From positions 8,865,001 to 8,929,000 of the forward strand of contig NC_079875.1 of assembly GCF_029227915.1 (NCBI RefSeq): a stretch of DNA of 64,000 bases, read 5' to 3'. This document shows positions 34,541-46,045 of the stretch, one piece after another. Source of the DNA: Hydractinia symbiolongicarpus. Taxonomy: Eukaryota > Cnidaria > Hydrozoa > Anthoathecata > Hydractiniidae. The first letter of the stretch is position 1. Every line of letters starts with the position of its first letter. The notes below the pieces were generated by a model that made no database searches, was not told the origin of the DNA, and saw only the letters and a list, made by a program, of their open reading frames with translations. A program made the translations under genes and the position numbers.

Positions 34541-35639
34541 CAGTTGACTCTCTCTATCTCGACTACCCTCTATCTCGAACATCTCTCTATCTCGAACCAA
34601 AGTCTCGGTCCCTTGGACATTTGTGTAGGCTCTAAGCTATTTTCCTCTCTTTATCTCGAACCTCTCTATCTCGAATACCTCTCTATCTCGAACCAAAATC
34701 TCGGTCCCGTCTGACTGTTTCTCTCTCTATCTCGAACTTTTCCGGATTTAAGAACCTATTTACACTAAAAATCGAATTAAAATGTTCCATTTTCGAACGA
34801 AAATGTTTGACGTTCGAATTCTAAAGTCACTCACAAAACATTGTTTACAGTGTTTTGAACCAGAAACCTTCTTGAGGTGAAGATGTCGGCTTTAAAAAGA
34901 AAACTCAATAACGTTTCTTTAATTCAAAAATGTCAAATAATTCGGGAAATCGAGAAAGGAATGTCAAACAAGGAGGCAGCAGAAAAATACGGGATCCCCC
35001 AAAATACAATTTCAACTTGGATGAAAAAAAAACATAAGATCCTACAAAGCTTGGAAGAACAAAAAACCGCGTCTGGTTCGAAAAAGGTTCGAGGCTGTGA
35101 TTATGAGCAGATAGACAAGGCTGTTTTCAAATGGTTTACTGTTCAAAGAAGCCAAAACATTCCGATCGATGGCAATTTGATAAAAGAAATGGCACTCAGT
35201 TTTGCTAAAAACTTTGATTGTTCAAGTTTCAAGGCTTCCGATGGTTGGCTGGACAAATGGAAAAGTGTAGTATTGATCTTTTGAAAGATCTAGCAATGTG
35301 TTGCGAAAAAGGCAATGAAATGCAAATGCTTATCTCCAAATTCGAAAAAATGTATAATGAAGACAGAGTGGCATCACTTAAACAAAAAGACATAACCGAT
35401 TTCTTTAAATGAAGCTGTAAATCTATTTTATGTATTTATTTTAAAAGAAGTCTTGTGCATTGAGTATTAACATTTTAACATCTCTCATTGACCTCTATCA
35501 ACTCCCGATACACTAAAGGTTAAAAATACGTTTTTTACGAAAAAATCCAATTTTTGTCAATTTTTCTCTATCTCGAACTTTCTCTATCTCGAACAAATTT
35601 TCTGGTCCCTTGCGAGTTCGAGATAGAGAGAGTCAACTG
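34541..35639 (+). mobile_element. Tigger/pogo-type transposon, internally deleted
   Basis: Inverted ends CAGTTGACTCTCTCTATCTC (34541) and GAGATAGAGAGAGTCAACTG (ending 35639), each flanked by TA (34539-34540 and 35640-35641), match the TA target duplication of the mariner/Tc1/pogo group. The subterminal regions are enriched in repeated CTCTCTATCTCGAAC words. Inside is the N-terminal DNA-binding half of a transposase joined to its last codons. The DDE core is deleted, so the copy could only move in trans. Confidence 0.85.
34883..35412 (+). pseudogene. Tigger transposase, DNA-binding half plus C-terminal tail
   Basis: The start MSALKRKLNNVSL opens a helix-turn-helix (KEAAEKYGIPQNTISTWMK, about residues 34-52). 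A CENP-B-type second DNA-binding domain follows (AVFKWFTVQRSQNIPIDG, then FKASDGWLDKWK). Near 35265 the frame shifts into CCEKGNEMQMLISKFEKM and ends DITDFFK at 35410. This arrangement means the catalytic DDE domain of about 200 residues was removed by an internal deletion that also changed frame. The protein would bind DNA but not cut it. Confidence 0.75.
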
Positions 35640-35831
35640 TATAGGTTCTTATGAAAACAAAAACATGCATTTTTTAATACTTTAGTGTCCATAAGTATAT
35701 CTTTCCAGGGCCCATATGACTACCATAGGTAAATTTTATACCAGGTGAAAAAAAGAAGCGCGAAATACTAATACAAGAAGTATGTATGACCAGTGAATTC
35801 CCGTTGATCTATTCCACGGGCTACCGACTAC

Positions 35832-37144
35832 TCTATTTAATAATAACCGTCTGTCTGTGTGTCTGCGAAAGCCGCGTGCCGTTACGGGAACACGATATTT
35901 TGTAAACTACGCTCCGATACCAAATGCGATACATTTTTACCGACTTTGTTTTGACCGGTCGCACGTAATATACCAATCACGACGCCTAATTCTTTTGAAA
36001 AACAAACCAAGATTTTCACTTAAAAAAACAATCCAAGATGATTTTGCGGCTGGACAAAGGCCATTTTGATATTGAAAGTGGTCTTGTTATTTTTTAGCCA
36101 CGCAAAGGTCTTAAACGCACCAGTTTTAGAACTTTTGGCTAGAAACGAAGATTTTGCTACCTAGCTAGCCATTTAGAGCATTACTTATTACTATTCAGTA
36201 TGGTATAAAAGCTTTTTATCCTAGCCAACATTTCTTTCTATTTCGAGGCTGTGGCTATTTAGCTAGAGAAGTGAAAGTATAAAAATGCAGTTTGGCTATA
36301 CAACAATATTTTTAAGCAATAATTCTCATGCTAAATGCAGAAAACCCTTTCTGCTAATAAAATGGCTGAGCGATTGTTGTAGCTGGCCCAGTAACGACGG
36401 GCTGTTCCCTGTGTTTTTATTTAAACTAAAGTTTCAATGAAGTTTTTTGGAAAAGAATAATACGCTTACACGCCTGTTCAACTCTGTTTAACCAAAGAGA
36501 TTTAATAAAAGAAATAAATATTATACCTCTTTGGTGTAACTGTACTATGCGCTTAGCCCAGTTAACAACAGACTATTTTTTCGGAAAAAGCTGTTACGCC
36601 TATGCGCTTGTACAAAGGGGTCAGCCCACAGTGAGAATTTTTAAATCTTTTCTCGGTAATCCCGGCTGTATGGATGTGCAACAATGGACTGTTTCTTGTG
36701 TTCTTATTTAAACAGAGTCTGCGAGAAAGTTTTGTTTGGGTGTGTCCCTATGCGCCTGTACAACACCGTTTAACTGTAATAAGCGCTCAGCCCGGTGTCA
36801 CGATTAATTTTTTAACTTTCAGAAAAAGTTATTCTGAAAAATAAAATAATAATGACCGATTGTTTTTGCTATTGCAGGGTAACAACGGTTTGTAAACTCT
36901 ATTTTTATTTAAGCTATTGAGGGAAAGTTATTCTTGAAAAATATGCTACAGTCCCAACACCATAATGGTGCATATACGCGCTTCACTTGATTTACGACAT
37001 ACTGTATACCTGTACTAAAACGCTCCACCTGATTGTGCGACACAGTTTACGGCTCTTATTAAGCACTCCACAGAGTGTTCAACGCCAGGTCATACCTTGA
37101 CTTGTGGCTTACCCTGGCGTTTCGACGGCAGGGTTCCCGGCTAG
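35832..37144 (+). mobile_element. Candidate Helitron carrying long-inverted-repeat sequence
   Basis: It starts TCTATTTAATAATAACCGTC then GTCTGTGTGTCTG, as in other Helitron 5' ends here, and reaches CTAG at 37141-37144. Immediately upstream, 35780-35831 resembles a Helitron 3' end (CCACGGGCTACCGACTAC), suggesting a tandem. Most of the interior (36090-37140) is a diverged copy of the right long inverted repeat. The 3' hairpin is weak, so capture versus chance juxtaposition is open. Confidence 0.4.
36090..37140. repeat. Diverged copy of the long inverted repeat
   Basis: Similar to 25020-25990 in the same orientation. Shared features are GGCTAGAAA..GATTTT, TAACGACGGGCTGTT-type unit starts, GTTTTTTGGAAAA followed by TACGC, CGCTCAGCCC unit ends, and TTTACGACATACT with CCTGTACTAAARCGCTC near 36990-37026. 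Three or four subterminal units are visible. Confidence 0.7.
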
Positions 37145-37453
37145 TCTCTTCAATAATAAATGTATTCCGTCTGTCTGTTCGTACGTCTGTTTGTTACAGA
37201 AACACAAAGTGCGATATATAAAGGACGGGCGAACCCGTGGATTTTTCCTCGGATTAACGGCTAGTCTCTTTAATAATAGCCGTATTCCGTCTGTCTGTGT
37301 GTCTTAAAAGGCGCATCCTGTTACGGAAACACAAAATGCGATATATGAAGGACTAGTCTTTTTAATAATAGCCGTCGTCTGTCTGTCCACAAGAAACGTG
37401 TTGTGCAGCGGGCACACGAAATAACGTGTAATTTAAAGACGGGTGTAAACTAG
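37145..37453 (+). mobile_element. Three head-to-tail mini-Helitrons
   Basis: Unit 1 spans 37145-37264, unit 2 37265-37356 and unit 3 37357-37453. Each starts TCT(C/T)TT(C/T)AATAATA and ends CTAG, with no spacer between units. Each contains GTCTGTCTGT near its start. Unit 1 has the hairpin ACGGGCGAACCCGT before its 3' end. No coding capacity. Confidence 0.65.
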
Positions 37454-37519
37454 TTATGTGGAAAGTTTATCATTTTTTATCATGATAGATTTTTATTTCC
37501 AACTCCGTCACGAGGATCC

Positions 37520-37725
37520 AAAAACCTTTTGAGAGGGTATGTCTGTATTTTTAATGTAACCAAAAAAATGCAAATTTGAAGAGCCCAGAATGAATCACAA
37601 GTGCTAAACTCGAAAAATATGTGGCACAGTGGCGCCAAGCACTTTCCTTATGATACAGAAATGTAAAGGCTGTTTAATCATCTAGGCCATTATATGGAAG
37701 TACATAAAAAGCCTATCTTAATTTG
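37520..37725 (+). pseudogene. Degenerate copy of a tyrosine-recombinase-like fragment
   Basis: The sequence parallels 61040-61245 base by base over long stretches (GAGCCCAGAATGAATCACAA, CATCTAGGCCAT, GGAAGTACATAAAA) but frames are broken. The homologue at 60940 reads as a recombinase C-terminal segment. Confidence 0.6.
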
Positions 37726-40048
37726 ATTTTCTTCATGTTCTCGATTGTTTATTTTGAATTGATTGCGACACCCTTTTAAGACAGTACTGCTTGGATTTTA
37801 ATGACTTTTGCTGTGAAAAATCGTTATATAAATGCACCAATCATCTTCTGACAAATTACCTGTTTCCTCTGACAACAAAAAAGTAAATTAAGTGGAAATA
37901 TCTCAAAATGAGAAGAGTGAGTTTTCCTACTTTAAAGCTAATGTATTTCAAAGTTGAGCACTAGATTTGATATCAAGTTTTTAATCTTGTCCCATTGCTT
38001 ACAGACAAAATAGAAAAAAAATTATGACTAGGAGAATATTTCGAGAGCTTTCTATAAGTATGTATAAGTATATATAAAAAATTTGAGTAAGTCAATTGTT
38101 AATCATAATTGACTCGGGCCTGTTATTATATAACTGTTTCCTGCTGAAAGTCTGTAACGTAGGTGGATTAGTTTTTGCGGGTTTTGGCATTTAATTCGCG
38201 CGAATTATGGCAAATTTTCAGTCCCCGAAATAAAATCTTTACGAAATATCTCTAAATTGAAATAAATGTTTTTCCCCCTGATTCTTTGTTCGTCGTAGGG
38301 ATCTCTGGACTCCCGCAATAACAAGTCTCTATAAGTTTTATGGGATATTTAGAGGGACAAGGTTCTTCGAGAATAATCAAGCTTCGTACAACCAACCTAG
38401 TTAGAGATTTTTCTCCACAGTTTTTTTGTAAGAACAATTTTATAAGAGCAATGAGCCTGAAAATTGATGAAAAATAAGAACAAAATAAAAACACTGGCAA
38501 GGCTGAAATTTTACTGATTTTCTCCTTCTTTCTGAAAAACACAACAAACATGGGGAAATCTTACGAGACAGAATGTTTCACAGAATTAATTGTTGCCATT
38601 TTCCGAAACTTATATAGATACGTTTTATGTGGCAAAATGTAATATACCGTAAAATAAATAAGAAAAGCTCAAAATATAAGAACAAAATAAGCCAAATTCC
38701 TGATTCTTATAAAAAAAAATGTACTTTGCTTTTAAGAAACAAATTTTCCTAGACATTCTTCGTGTTTTTAATCCTTCGAATTGATTGAGTCTTGAAATCA
38801 AATCCATACTAGAAATTAAAAATTTAGCTTTTAATCTGTGGTTGGATATTAAGAATTGGGTCATTAGCGAAATTATGAAAAAGGTTTACAATACAGCAAG
38901 CTGCACTGAAGTATCTTGTCTACAGGGACGGTGGTTGTCAAAACTGGGATTAGGCTCCCAGAAGAAGGTGCTGAATACACTTTCTTGCTTCTTACAAGCA
39001 TGAGTACTGTCCAACTTGGACCTAAAACTATTCTTTAAGAAAATCGTACGGAGAAAAAACAATCCTTCGATCACAAACAACACAACACAAGACAGAGCTA
39101 ACAACATAAATGGACGGGTTACAGATCGAACACAAATAGAAAAATGTATATGTCAAAAATATATTAAAGTAAAAAAGAATTAAATAAGACCCTCGATGAT
39201 ATTAAGGTGCGAGTCCAGAAATCATCACTTTTCGTAAAGTAAAAAAGCGTAACTTTGATGAGCTATTTCTCAGTTGTTTTTCATAGTCTGATAAAAAGTG
39301 ACCCACCGCTGGTCTGCAAATTTTATGCTCTTTTCAATGGTTGCAAACATAATGGCTCCCACGTAGCTGTTCGGGCGTAACAAGCCTTTGATCAAGACAC
39401 GGTTTTCATAGAAAATCAGATGGGGCAGCACAATGGCATGTTACTAAAACGCGAATTTTGGCTTATAAGAACTGTATCAATATAACTCTCAAAATCACGT
39501 TTCCCTTAACATCCAAGAGAGCTTTAGTTCAACGTAATGTCCTAAAAACCACCTCAAAAGTTTCTCTGACCTAAGGTTTTGTTTGGATAACATGGTTTAT
39601 AGGCCAGATACTACATTAAGGAAGACATAGTTTGTAGCATTCATCCTATGGCTTATTACGAACAATAATTATATATACGTATCTAGTGCATGCAAGTTGC
39701 CCCAAACCCTTTTCTTAACCATATTACAAAGTTTCAGCTAAAAACTGCTGAAGCATGGTCCGCAAGTTCAGAAAGCCGCGGTGTCTAATAATTGTAAATT
39801 GCCAGCCAATCAAAAGCTGAAAACAACAATGAAATCAAAAAAATATGGCAGCTGCATAATGTGTTTTCGCGGAGCCAATCAGAAACGGCTAAAATGTAAA
39901 CATTGGCAAAGTGCTTAAACTGCGGGAAAATCGAAGTTGTTTCAAAACGATGTCTGTCCTGAACCCTCTGTCCTGTGGCTTTGCAAAATGTTTAGTTTAT
40001 AAAATATACACTAATAACTTCAAACTCAGTAAAAATAAAGGTTAAAAC
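37726..40048. other. Gene-free DNA with a dispersed repeat
   Basis: No gene supported. The segment 38440-38720 contains repeated TAAGAACAAAATAA-type words and is related in inverted orientation to 57030-57260. Two CCAATCA boxes (near 39805 and 39880) precede the exon at 40049, but no start codon links them to it. Confidence 0.45.
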
Positions 40049-41974
40049 TCTAAAGAATTTTCATCCCGCCTCTTGAAAAAACGTTACGAGGTTTACAATG
40101 AGTATTTTACTGATTGTTGTATGAACTTCGAAGTATCTTATGATCAATTTATAAGTAGGAGTTTTAAAGGCATTAAAGACTACTTTCAAAAACTTTCAAA
40201 GAGACAATCGAAACTGAAGTACGAATGCTTTGAGGTGGGGAAATTATCATATTTTTTTTTCTTTAAAAAATTGTTCTTTTTATTTCTTATAGCTCAGTTG
40301 TTGATCCTAAAATTTTGTATCACCTACTTAGACACCAGTTTTTTTTTTATAGGAAACCATTTTTTAAGGATTCTTTTAGGAAATTTAAGCAGGCTGAGAA
40401 AATTTCCAACATAAAGAAACTTTTATATAGACATATCTTTTATACCTCCATGATACAACACAGGGGAGACCCTAGAATTTTGTATATCACCCAATTAGTC
40501 ACTAGTTTTTTTTTAAAAGAAACCAGTCTACATAAGTAGTAGTAGTAGTATTTATTTCGTGTGAGATAACTGTATATTTTACATTAAATAAATACCTACC
40601 GGAAGACCATCAGATAGTATAAATACTAATGTAGGTGATGGCCACCTATATAAGATTAAACGATTGCAATAAGCAGTATGAAACTATAAGAAACCTTAAG
40701 CTCAGAAAGGTTAAAATTTAGGAAACTTTAGTTGGGTAAGCAAATCTTCAACATAAAGAACCTTTTACATACACACTTCTTTTAATATCCATGATACAAC
40801 AGAGTCCCTAATTTTAAAGCCCAATTTCAGCCTCAAATGTTTAAAAACGTGTATGTTGTGATAGTGAAAGTTTATTTTATTTAAATTTCTTATAGCAATT
40901 TTCAGAAGAAAAATGGAAGGCGCTTGCAAGGGAGGAAAAACGTAAGCATCAACTAACGAAGTGTGCCAGATGTAAAGAACTACAGCAATATAAAGACACT
41001 AGTCGATAAAGACCCGTGGAAAAATGCACTTAGGCAATAGGACATTGAAAAAGTTGGTTTGCTGACGTCAGCATTGCAAATCCAAAAAAAAATTGGCGAA
41101 ATTTAGTGTATTCGTTGCCTGTAACGTGTAGAGGTTGAAACGCTGATCAAAATAATATATAGGATCATATCTTTTCTACGAACCACAAAGGACATAAAAG
41201 GGTTTAAAAATTTTGCTGACGTCAGCAATGGCCCAAACGCAAAAAATTTTTTTCACAAATTTATATCCCTGTTACCTTCATCGTATAGACCTTGAAACGA
41301 TGATCAAGAAAATGTATAGGATCATGTACTTTTGACAAACGGTTGCAGAGATATTGGGGTTTAAAGGTGTTTTGATGACGTCATCAACCCGTCCATTCCG
41401 AAACGGATTGGGGAACCAGGTTTTGGAAAATTACCCAAATTGGTCCTCGTTGGTCCCTAGTTACCCACGCGGTGAAAAATCATTGACGTCACCACCTCGT
41501 TTGCAAGTTATTTGGCCTCAAAGTTTTAGGTGCACTGTAATGGCTTCATTAATTTAATATAGGATATTGACGTTAAAGTAGTGTTATTTTCGTCGCGTCG
41601 TAACGTCAGAAAATTTAACATATTAGACATGCATTTTTCGGCAACATCAAAGGAAAATGAAGACATCCACTTTGCCTGTCACAGACACACAGACACACTT
41701 AGCGTATTATTATATAGATATTGTTTCGACTTCCAGTTGATGAATACAATCTAAAGGCTGGATTTATCACTGGCAAAGAAAATATATTGCGAGATATAAC
41801 AAATCAAACAGTTCAAAATTTAAATAAACAATTTAAAAGCGAAATTGGCATTACCTTTACAAGAGCTCTACGTACTATAAGTGTTGATAAGAATGATTTC
41901 AATGCCACACTAAAAATTGCAAACTCTGTAAAAAGGAAGATTGAAGACCAATGGAAAGAAACATCAGTGGAAAG
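40049..41974 (+). CDS. Two exons of an unknown gene, second one split by a Helitron
   Basis: Exon A (about 40049-40234) reads KKRYEVYNEYF and YDQFISRSFKGIKDYFQKL with a GT donor at 40235. Exon B starts after a TTTCTTATAG acceptor at 40896 and reads FSEEKWKALAREEKRKHQ followed by CARCKELQQYKD, a CxxC motif. It is interrupted at 40998 by a 720-base Helitron and resumes at 41719 as LFRLPVDEYNLKAG through ITFTRALRTISVDKNDF to a GT donor after 41974. Phases agree at the intron and across the insertion. Lysine-rich, with coiled-coil tendency at the end. No family recognised. Whether the terminal ORF at 46046 belongs to it is unproven. Confidence 0.55.
40999..41718 (-). mobile_element. Non-autonomous Helitron inserted in an exon
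   Basis: Read on the minus strand it starts TCTATATAATAATACGC and ends CGACTAG. A hairpin GTGCATTTTTCCAC lies before the 3' end, and insertion is between A and T of the target. All four Helitron hallmarks are present. It shares its first about 80 and last about 40 bases with the larger Helitron at 42069, and its body with the fragment at 57265. Confidence 0.8.
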
Positions 41975-42068
41975 GTAAATAATATATTATATTTATATCA
42001 AAAGCATTTATACATTCAAAAATATTTATATTTTAAGAACACTCAACTTTAATGCTCTTAACTTTTTA

Positions 42069-45000
42069 TCTATATAATAATACGCCAGTTCCGTGTCTCT
42101 GTGACAGGCTAAGTTGATATCGCCATTTTCCTTTGATGTTGCCGAAATTCTCTTTGAAGTCGCCGAAAAAAATTATGTCTTCTTTGTCTTGAAAAGCTGC
42201 GAGTTTTATGTGGTTTGTTAAATGAAGTTCTAGCACAAAGTAACGGAAATTGTGTTTGCAAAAAAGATGGCTGTTCTTTTTAAGCAATTTCTACTCTTTC
42301 CTTCAAAATAAATCTTTACAAAAGCATTTAAAAAGGCGCATGGTATATAAATGAAGTATAGAAAGGTTTCTGTAAGGTTTGTTTATGTTTTTTTCAGTTT
42401 TGATGATATTATTGATGCGAGACATGTTTGTTAGCTAGCATCATAAAACCAACCACACCAACAACAACCTAATAGCTAGCTAGCTCGGACTTTATAAATA
42501 TGTAGCCATGTTCTTTATACCTAGCTAAGTCTCCAGTTTATATTCAACTGACCAGCTATTAGCTGCTGTAGCTAGCTTATGTTTGCTTCAGTTTTATGTT
42601 GCTTTTTACATGTAGCTAAGCTAGCTACCGTAGTGTTATCTTAGTGGTCTTTGCTAAGAATGTGACTGTAACTTATTTCATTTGACATTTTAAGCTTAAA
42701 TTAACAAGCCACAACAACTTTTAAAAAAGTATTACATAATATTTAAGAAGAGTTTAAGGACTGTTTTTAAGCAAATAATGTATTTTTCACATTTTGTGTA
42801 TGCAAATAATGTATTTTTCACATTTTGTGTAACTAAACTTATATACATCGGTTACATGGAATATGACGAAACGATTTTTATTTAACATGTAGTAGTTCCC
42901 TCTCTCTTTATAAATTTGATGCGTTCCAAATCGCAGTTTTTTGAAATTTTGAGTAATATTTAATGAGTACAAGATACAAATACTGATTTTTGTTGAATCA
43001 GAAGTATTTCCTAGAACCATTCTTTTTTACACTTTTGTGGAGAAAAAGTGTATGCAATATCATCAGAATAACTGATTTTGTTGCAAACTGTTTTTTTTCT
43101 TCACATTTTGTATTGAAATATTGTTATAAAGGGCATATGTCAATAGACATATATATACCAAAATAATTAAATTCTGCAAACTTTGATTTTGTCGTTCACC
43201 TCTCATCTTTTATATTTTGATTAAACTTTTGAGGAAAATCATAGGAATTATTTAGAATATGTATTTTGTGTTGGAAATTTAGTGCAAAAATTGACGTAAA
43301 ATGAACTGTTAAATTGATTGTTGTTGTTTTAACATGAATTATGACTCAAACTTTGTTATTGCATTTCTAATTTGACTAATTAGCCTAAAAATTTGCCAAT
43401 TGGTTTTACACTCTGTTCTTTTTTATATATATTTTATGTGAACATAGAAGTACACAAGTAAAGTTAGAAGCCACAAGAAGTTAATTCGAAAGTGAAGAGT
43501 GGAGCTAGAAGTAGTAAAGAAAAGTTAGAAGTAGAAAATGAAAGCTTGGGTTTAAAGTAGATTTGGATTCACAAATAGTAAGAACTTTTTAGATATTTTT
43601 AGACGTTATGTTTTTATGTCGCTAGAGTTACGTGTCAGGCAGACTCGCATTTGCCAGGAAAAAGTCACTTAAGAGCTTCAAATTCTTTATATTTTACCGC
43701 GTTTTTTTTACACTTTTTTGCATAATTAATGTTATCAAACAAATGTGCTAGCGAAACTTTTGGTTTGTTGAACTTACTGCAAAAGTCATAATTTTTATAT
43801 TGCTATTGTTTCTCTTTATATGTGTTTTACTAAGCATAAATAGCTAGCTGGCTTCTTCCCAGTTTAACTATATTTAACTGGGTATCTGTCTTATCTAATG
43901 TTACCTTCAAGCTCCATATCTAAACCTAGCTAGCTAACTGATGATTAATGTTGTTATTCCTCTTTTAGCTATTTATATCCACCTTAGTAGTCAAACTTAG
44001 GGATCTTATTTGAGCACGAATTATGATGTAACAAGCCACAAAATCTTTCAAAGACTTATTGAACTTTTAGGGTAGTGTAAGGAAAAATTTTACTAAACTA
44101 AAGTGTGTGCGTTAATTGGAGTAAGTTTTATTGTTTTGTTGTTGACATCCTGTTAAACTTCTGTAAGCTCGCATGTAAATTACAAGGTTATATATTTTTA
44201 CAAGGGTAGTGGTTGATATTTTTACAAAGTTTGTTGACATTTTTTGGGAAATTTACCTGGGTTTTTTACATTTGTGGTTAAAATTTCTCAGCAGAGAATA
44301 GTATGGTTGCCGATTATATTGTTTGTGTTGCAAACTGCTGTTTTTTAAATGTTGTGTAAACTTTTGTTAAAAAAGACCACATGCAAAATACTGAAAGAAC
44401 AAATTTTTGTACAATTAGACTGTGAACTGAAGTTGGATTTTTTTATATTTTGTTTTATAAACTTTTTTTAAGCTTTAAACTAACTGTAAGTAATGTAATT
44501 ACGGGAATAAATATTTGGTGATGATAAAAAATTACTGAATGTTCAGACTGAAACTGTTTAACTTTTGTAAGGGACGACCATATGCAAGTATATATACTAA
44601 AAATAATAATTTGATATTTTACACTTTCCAAGCTGTATTTTTGTATGCACTTAAATGACTGCTTTTTCTGAGTTGAATTTGATGGGTTTCATATCAATTT
44701 TGTGGAAGATTTTATGGGTGAAAACAATATAAAACATGCCAATTGAACTGATTTTTGTTCATATTTTGATTTGCTCCTCATAAACCTTTGTGTTCTACAT
44801 TTATTGTAAACTTTTGTGAGGAAGGACCATATATATATACAATGTTTTCAAAATAATGATTTTTGTTGATTTGAAATTTACTCCTTGCTCATTGCTTTTT
44901 CGACATTTCAGGTTAAAATGTTTGGTAAAGTCAGTACGGATCATGAGACAAAAAAATTGTTTTGTTAACCGGTTAATTTTTACATTTTGTGCATATTTTT

Positions 45001-45608
45001 GCGGGAGAGGATGGTATGCAACCGAATAAATGATTTTTCAAAGTTTAACTTTTTGTTTTTTGGTGTTTTGGGTTTGTTTAAGTTTGGCTTTTTTATGTTT
45101 TTCAGGTTGTATTGTTGTATAAGCATTTAGGGAAAAGACAATGTTTAAAATGCATAAAGAACTTATTTCATAGATCTGTGCTTACTGTTGCAAGACTTTC
45201 TTTTCGACATTTCAGATTAAAATATTGAAGGTTTTCAACATAATCACATAATAAGATGTATACATATTTGAGATTGTCGTAACTGTCTGGGTTGTGACTG
45301 TTAATGTTGTAACTTTCTACTAACTAGATTTTACACCTTGCACGCCGTTGTTTTTCATATTTTGTCTGACGTTTTGTTCGGAGGATTTCATGCGATTTGA
45401 CATTTGATATTTTGTGTTAGATTTTAAGAACTTTTTTGTTAAATTATGACTTATATACTTTCTTTTTATGCATTCTCAGATTATTTTTTTTAGTAAAAGG
45501 CATATTCAATATACCGAAATATTTGCTGATGTCATCAAAATTCAAATGACAGAACTTTTCAATTGTTTTTCTGCCTAAGTGGATTTTTCCACGGGCCTAA
45601 TCTACTAG
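42069..45608 (+). mobile_element. Non-autonomous Helitron with internal repeats
   Basis: The 5' end is TCTATATAATAATACGCC, preceded by A (42068). The 3' end is CCTAATCTACTAG, followed by T (45609). The hairpin GTGGATTTTTCCAC lies about 15 bases before CTAG. No Rep/helicase coding sequence is present. The body contains recurrent AACTTTTGTRAGG..GACCATATGCAA units, a 27-base perfect tandem duplication around 42780-42830, and several GCTAGC-rich tracts. It sits in what looks like the intron after the exon ending at 41974. Confidence 0.8.
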
Positions 45609-45667
45609 TAATTAAATAATTTTATAATTATAATAATAATAATATAATATATTTTTGGGGAAAAAAG

Positions 45668-46023
45668 TTGAAGTTGAGATAGATAGATGTGCATATTTTA
45701 CATGGCTAGCCTCACAAATATCGAGCGATATACCCTGTCTATTATTTCCAGGAGGAGCCATGGCGTAGATGGAGAGTCCTAGAGTATTTAATGCTCATTT
45801 TGAGCTACGCAGACCCAATTAGAGCCCGTGCTCTACTAGACAACTCCCGGCAACATCCAACGGCCCACACAGTGTGCCATCTTCCCAATTTCCCTCACAT
45901 GGCTTGGGTTAACCCGGGGCTATGGTAACATTCACTCGCCCATGTTGAATCGCCGTCAAGAGGAATCAAACCCCGGTCTCCCGCACAGAGTACGAGAGCT
46001 ATAACCACTAATCTACGGCGCCA
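45668..46023 (-). repeat. tRNA-derived SINE
   Basis: On the minus strand the head GGCGCCGTAGATTAGTGG leads into TTATAGCTC (A box) and, 30-odd bases on, GGTTTGATTCC (B box). A conserved-looking body with GGGTTAACCCAAGCC and ATTGGGTCTGCGTAGC follows, then a tail with CATCTATCTATCTC. RNA polymerase III boxes plus a microsatellite tail define a tRNA-SINE. It lies 22 bases before the ATG at 46046. Confidence 0.8.
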
Positions 46024-46045
46024 CAAACTACGGAGCAACCGAAAA

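Noticed and set aside
35857-36069. 70-codon frame
   Set aside because: Lies inside Helitron-type sequence starting with GTCTGTCTGTG; no domain.
38252-38551. 99-codon minus-strand frame
   Set aside because: Overlaps a dispersed repeat and has no recognisable motif.
39800-39890. Two CCAATCA boxes as a promoter for the exon at 40049
   Set aside because: No start codon or TATA-like element links them, and an in-frame stop lies just upstream of the exon; it could be internal.
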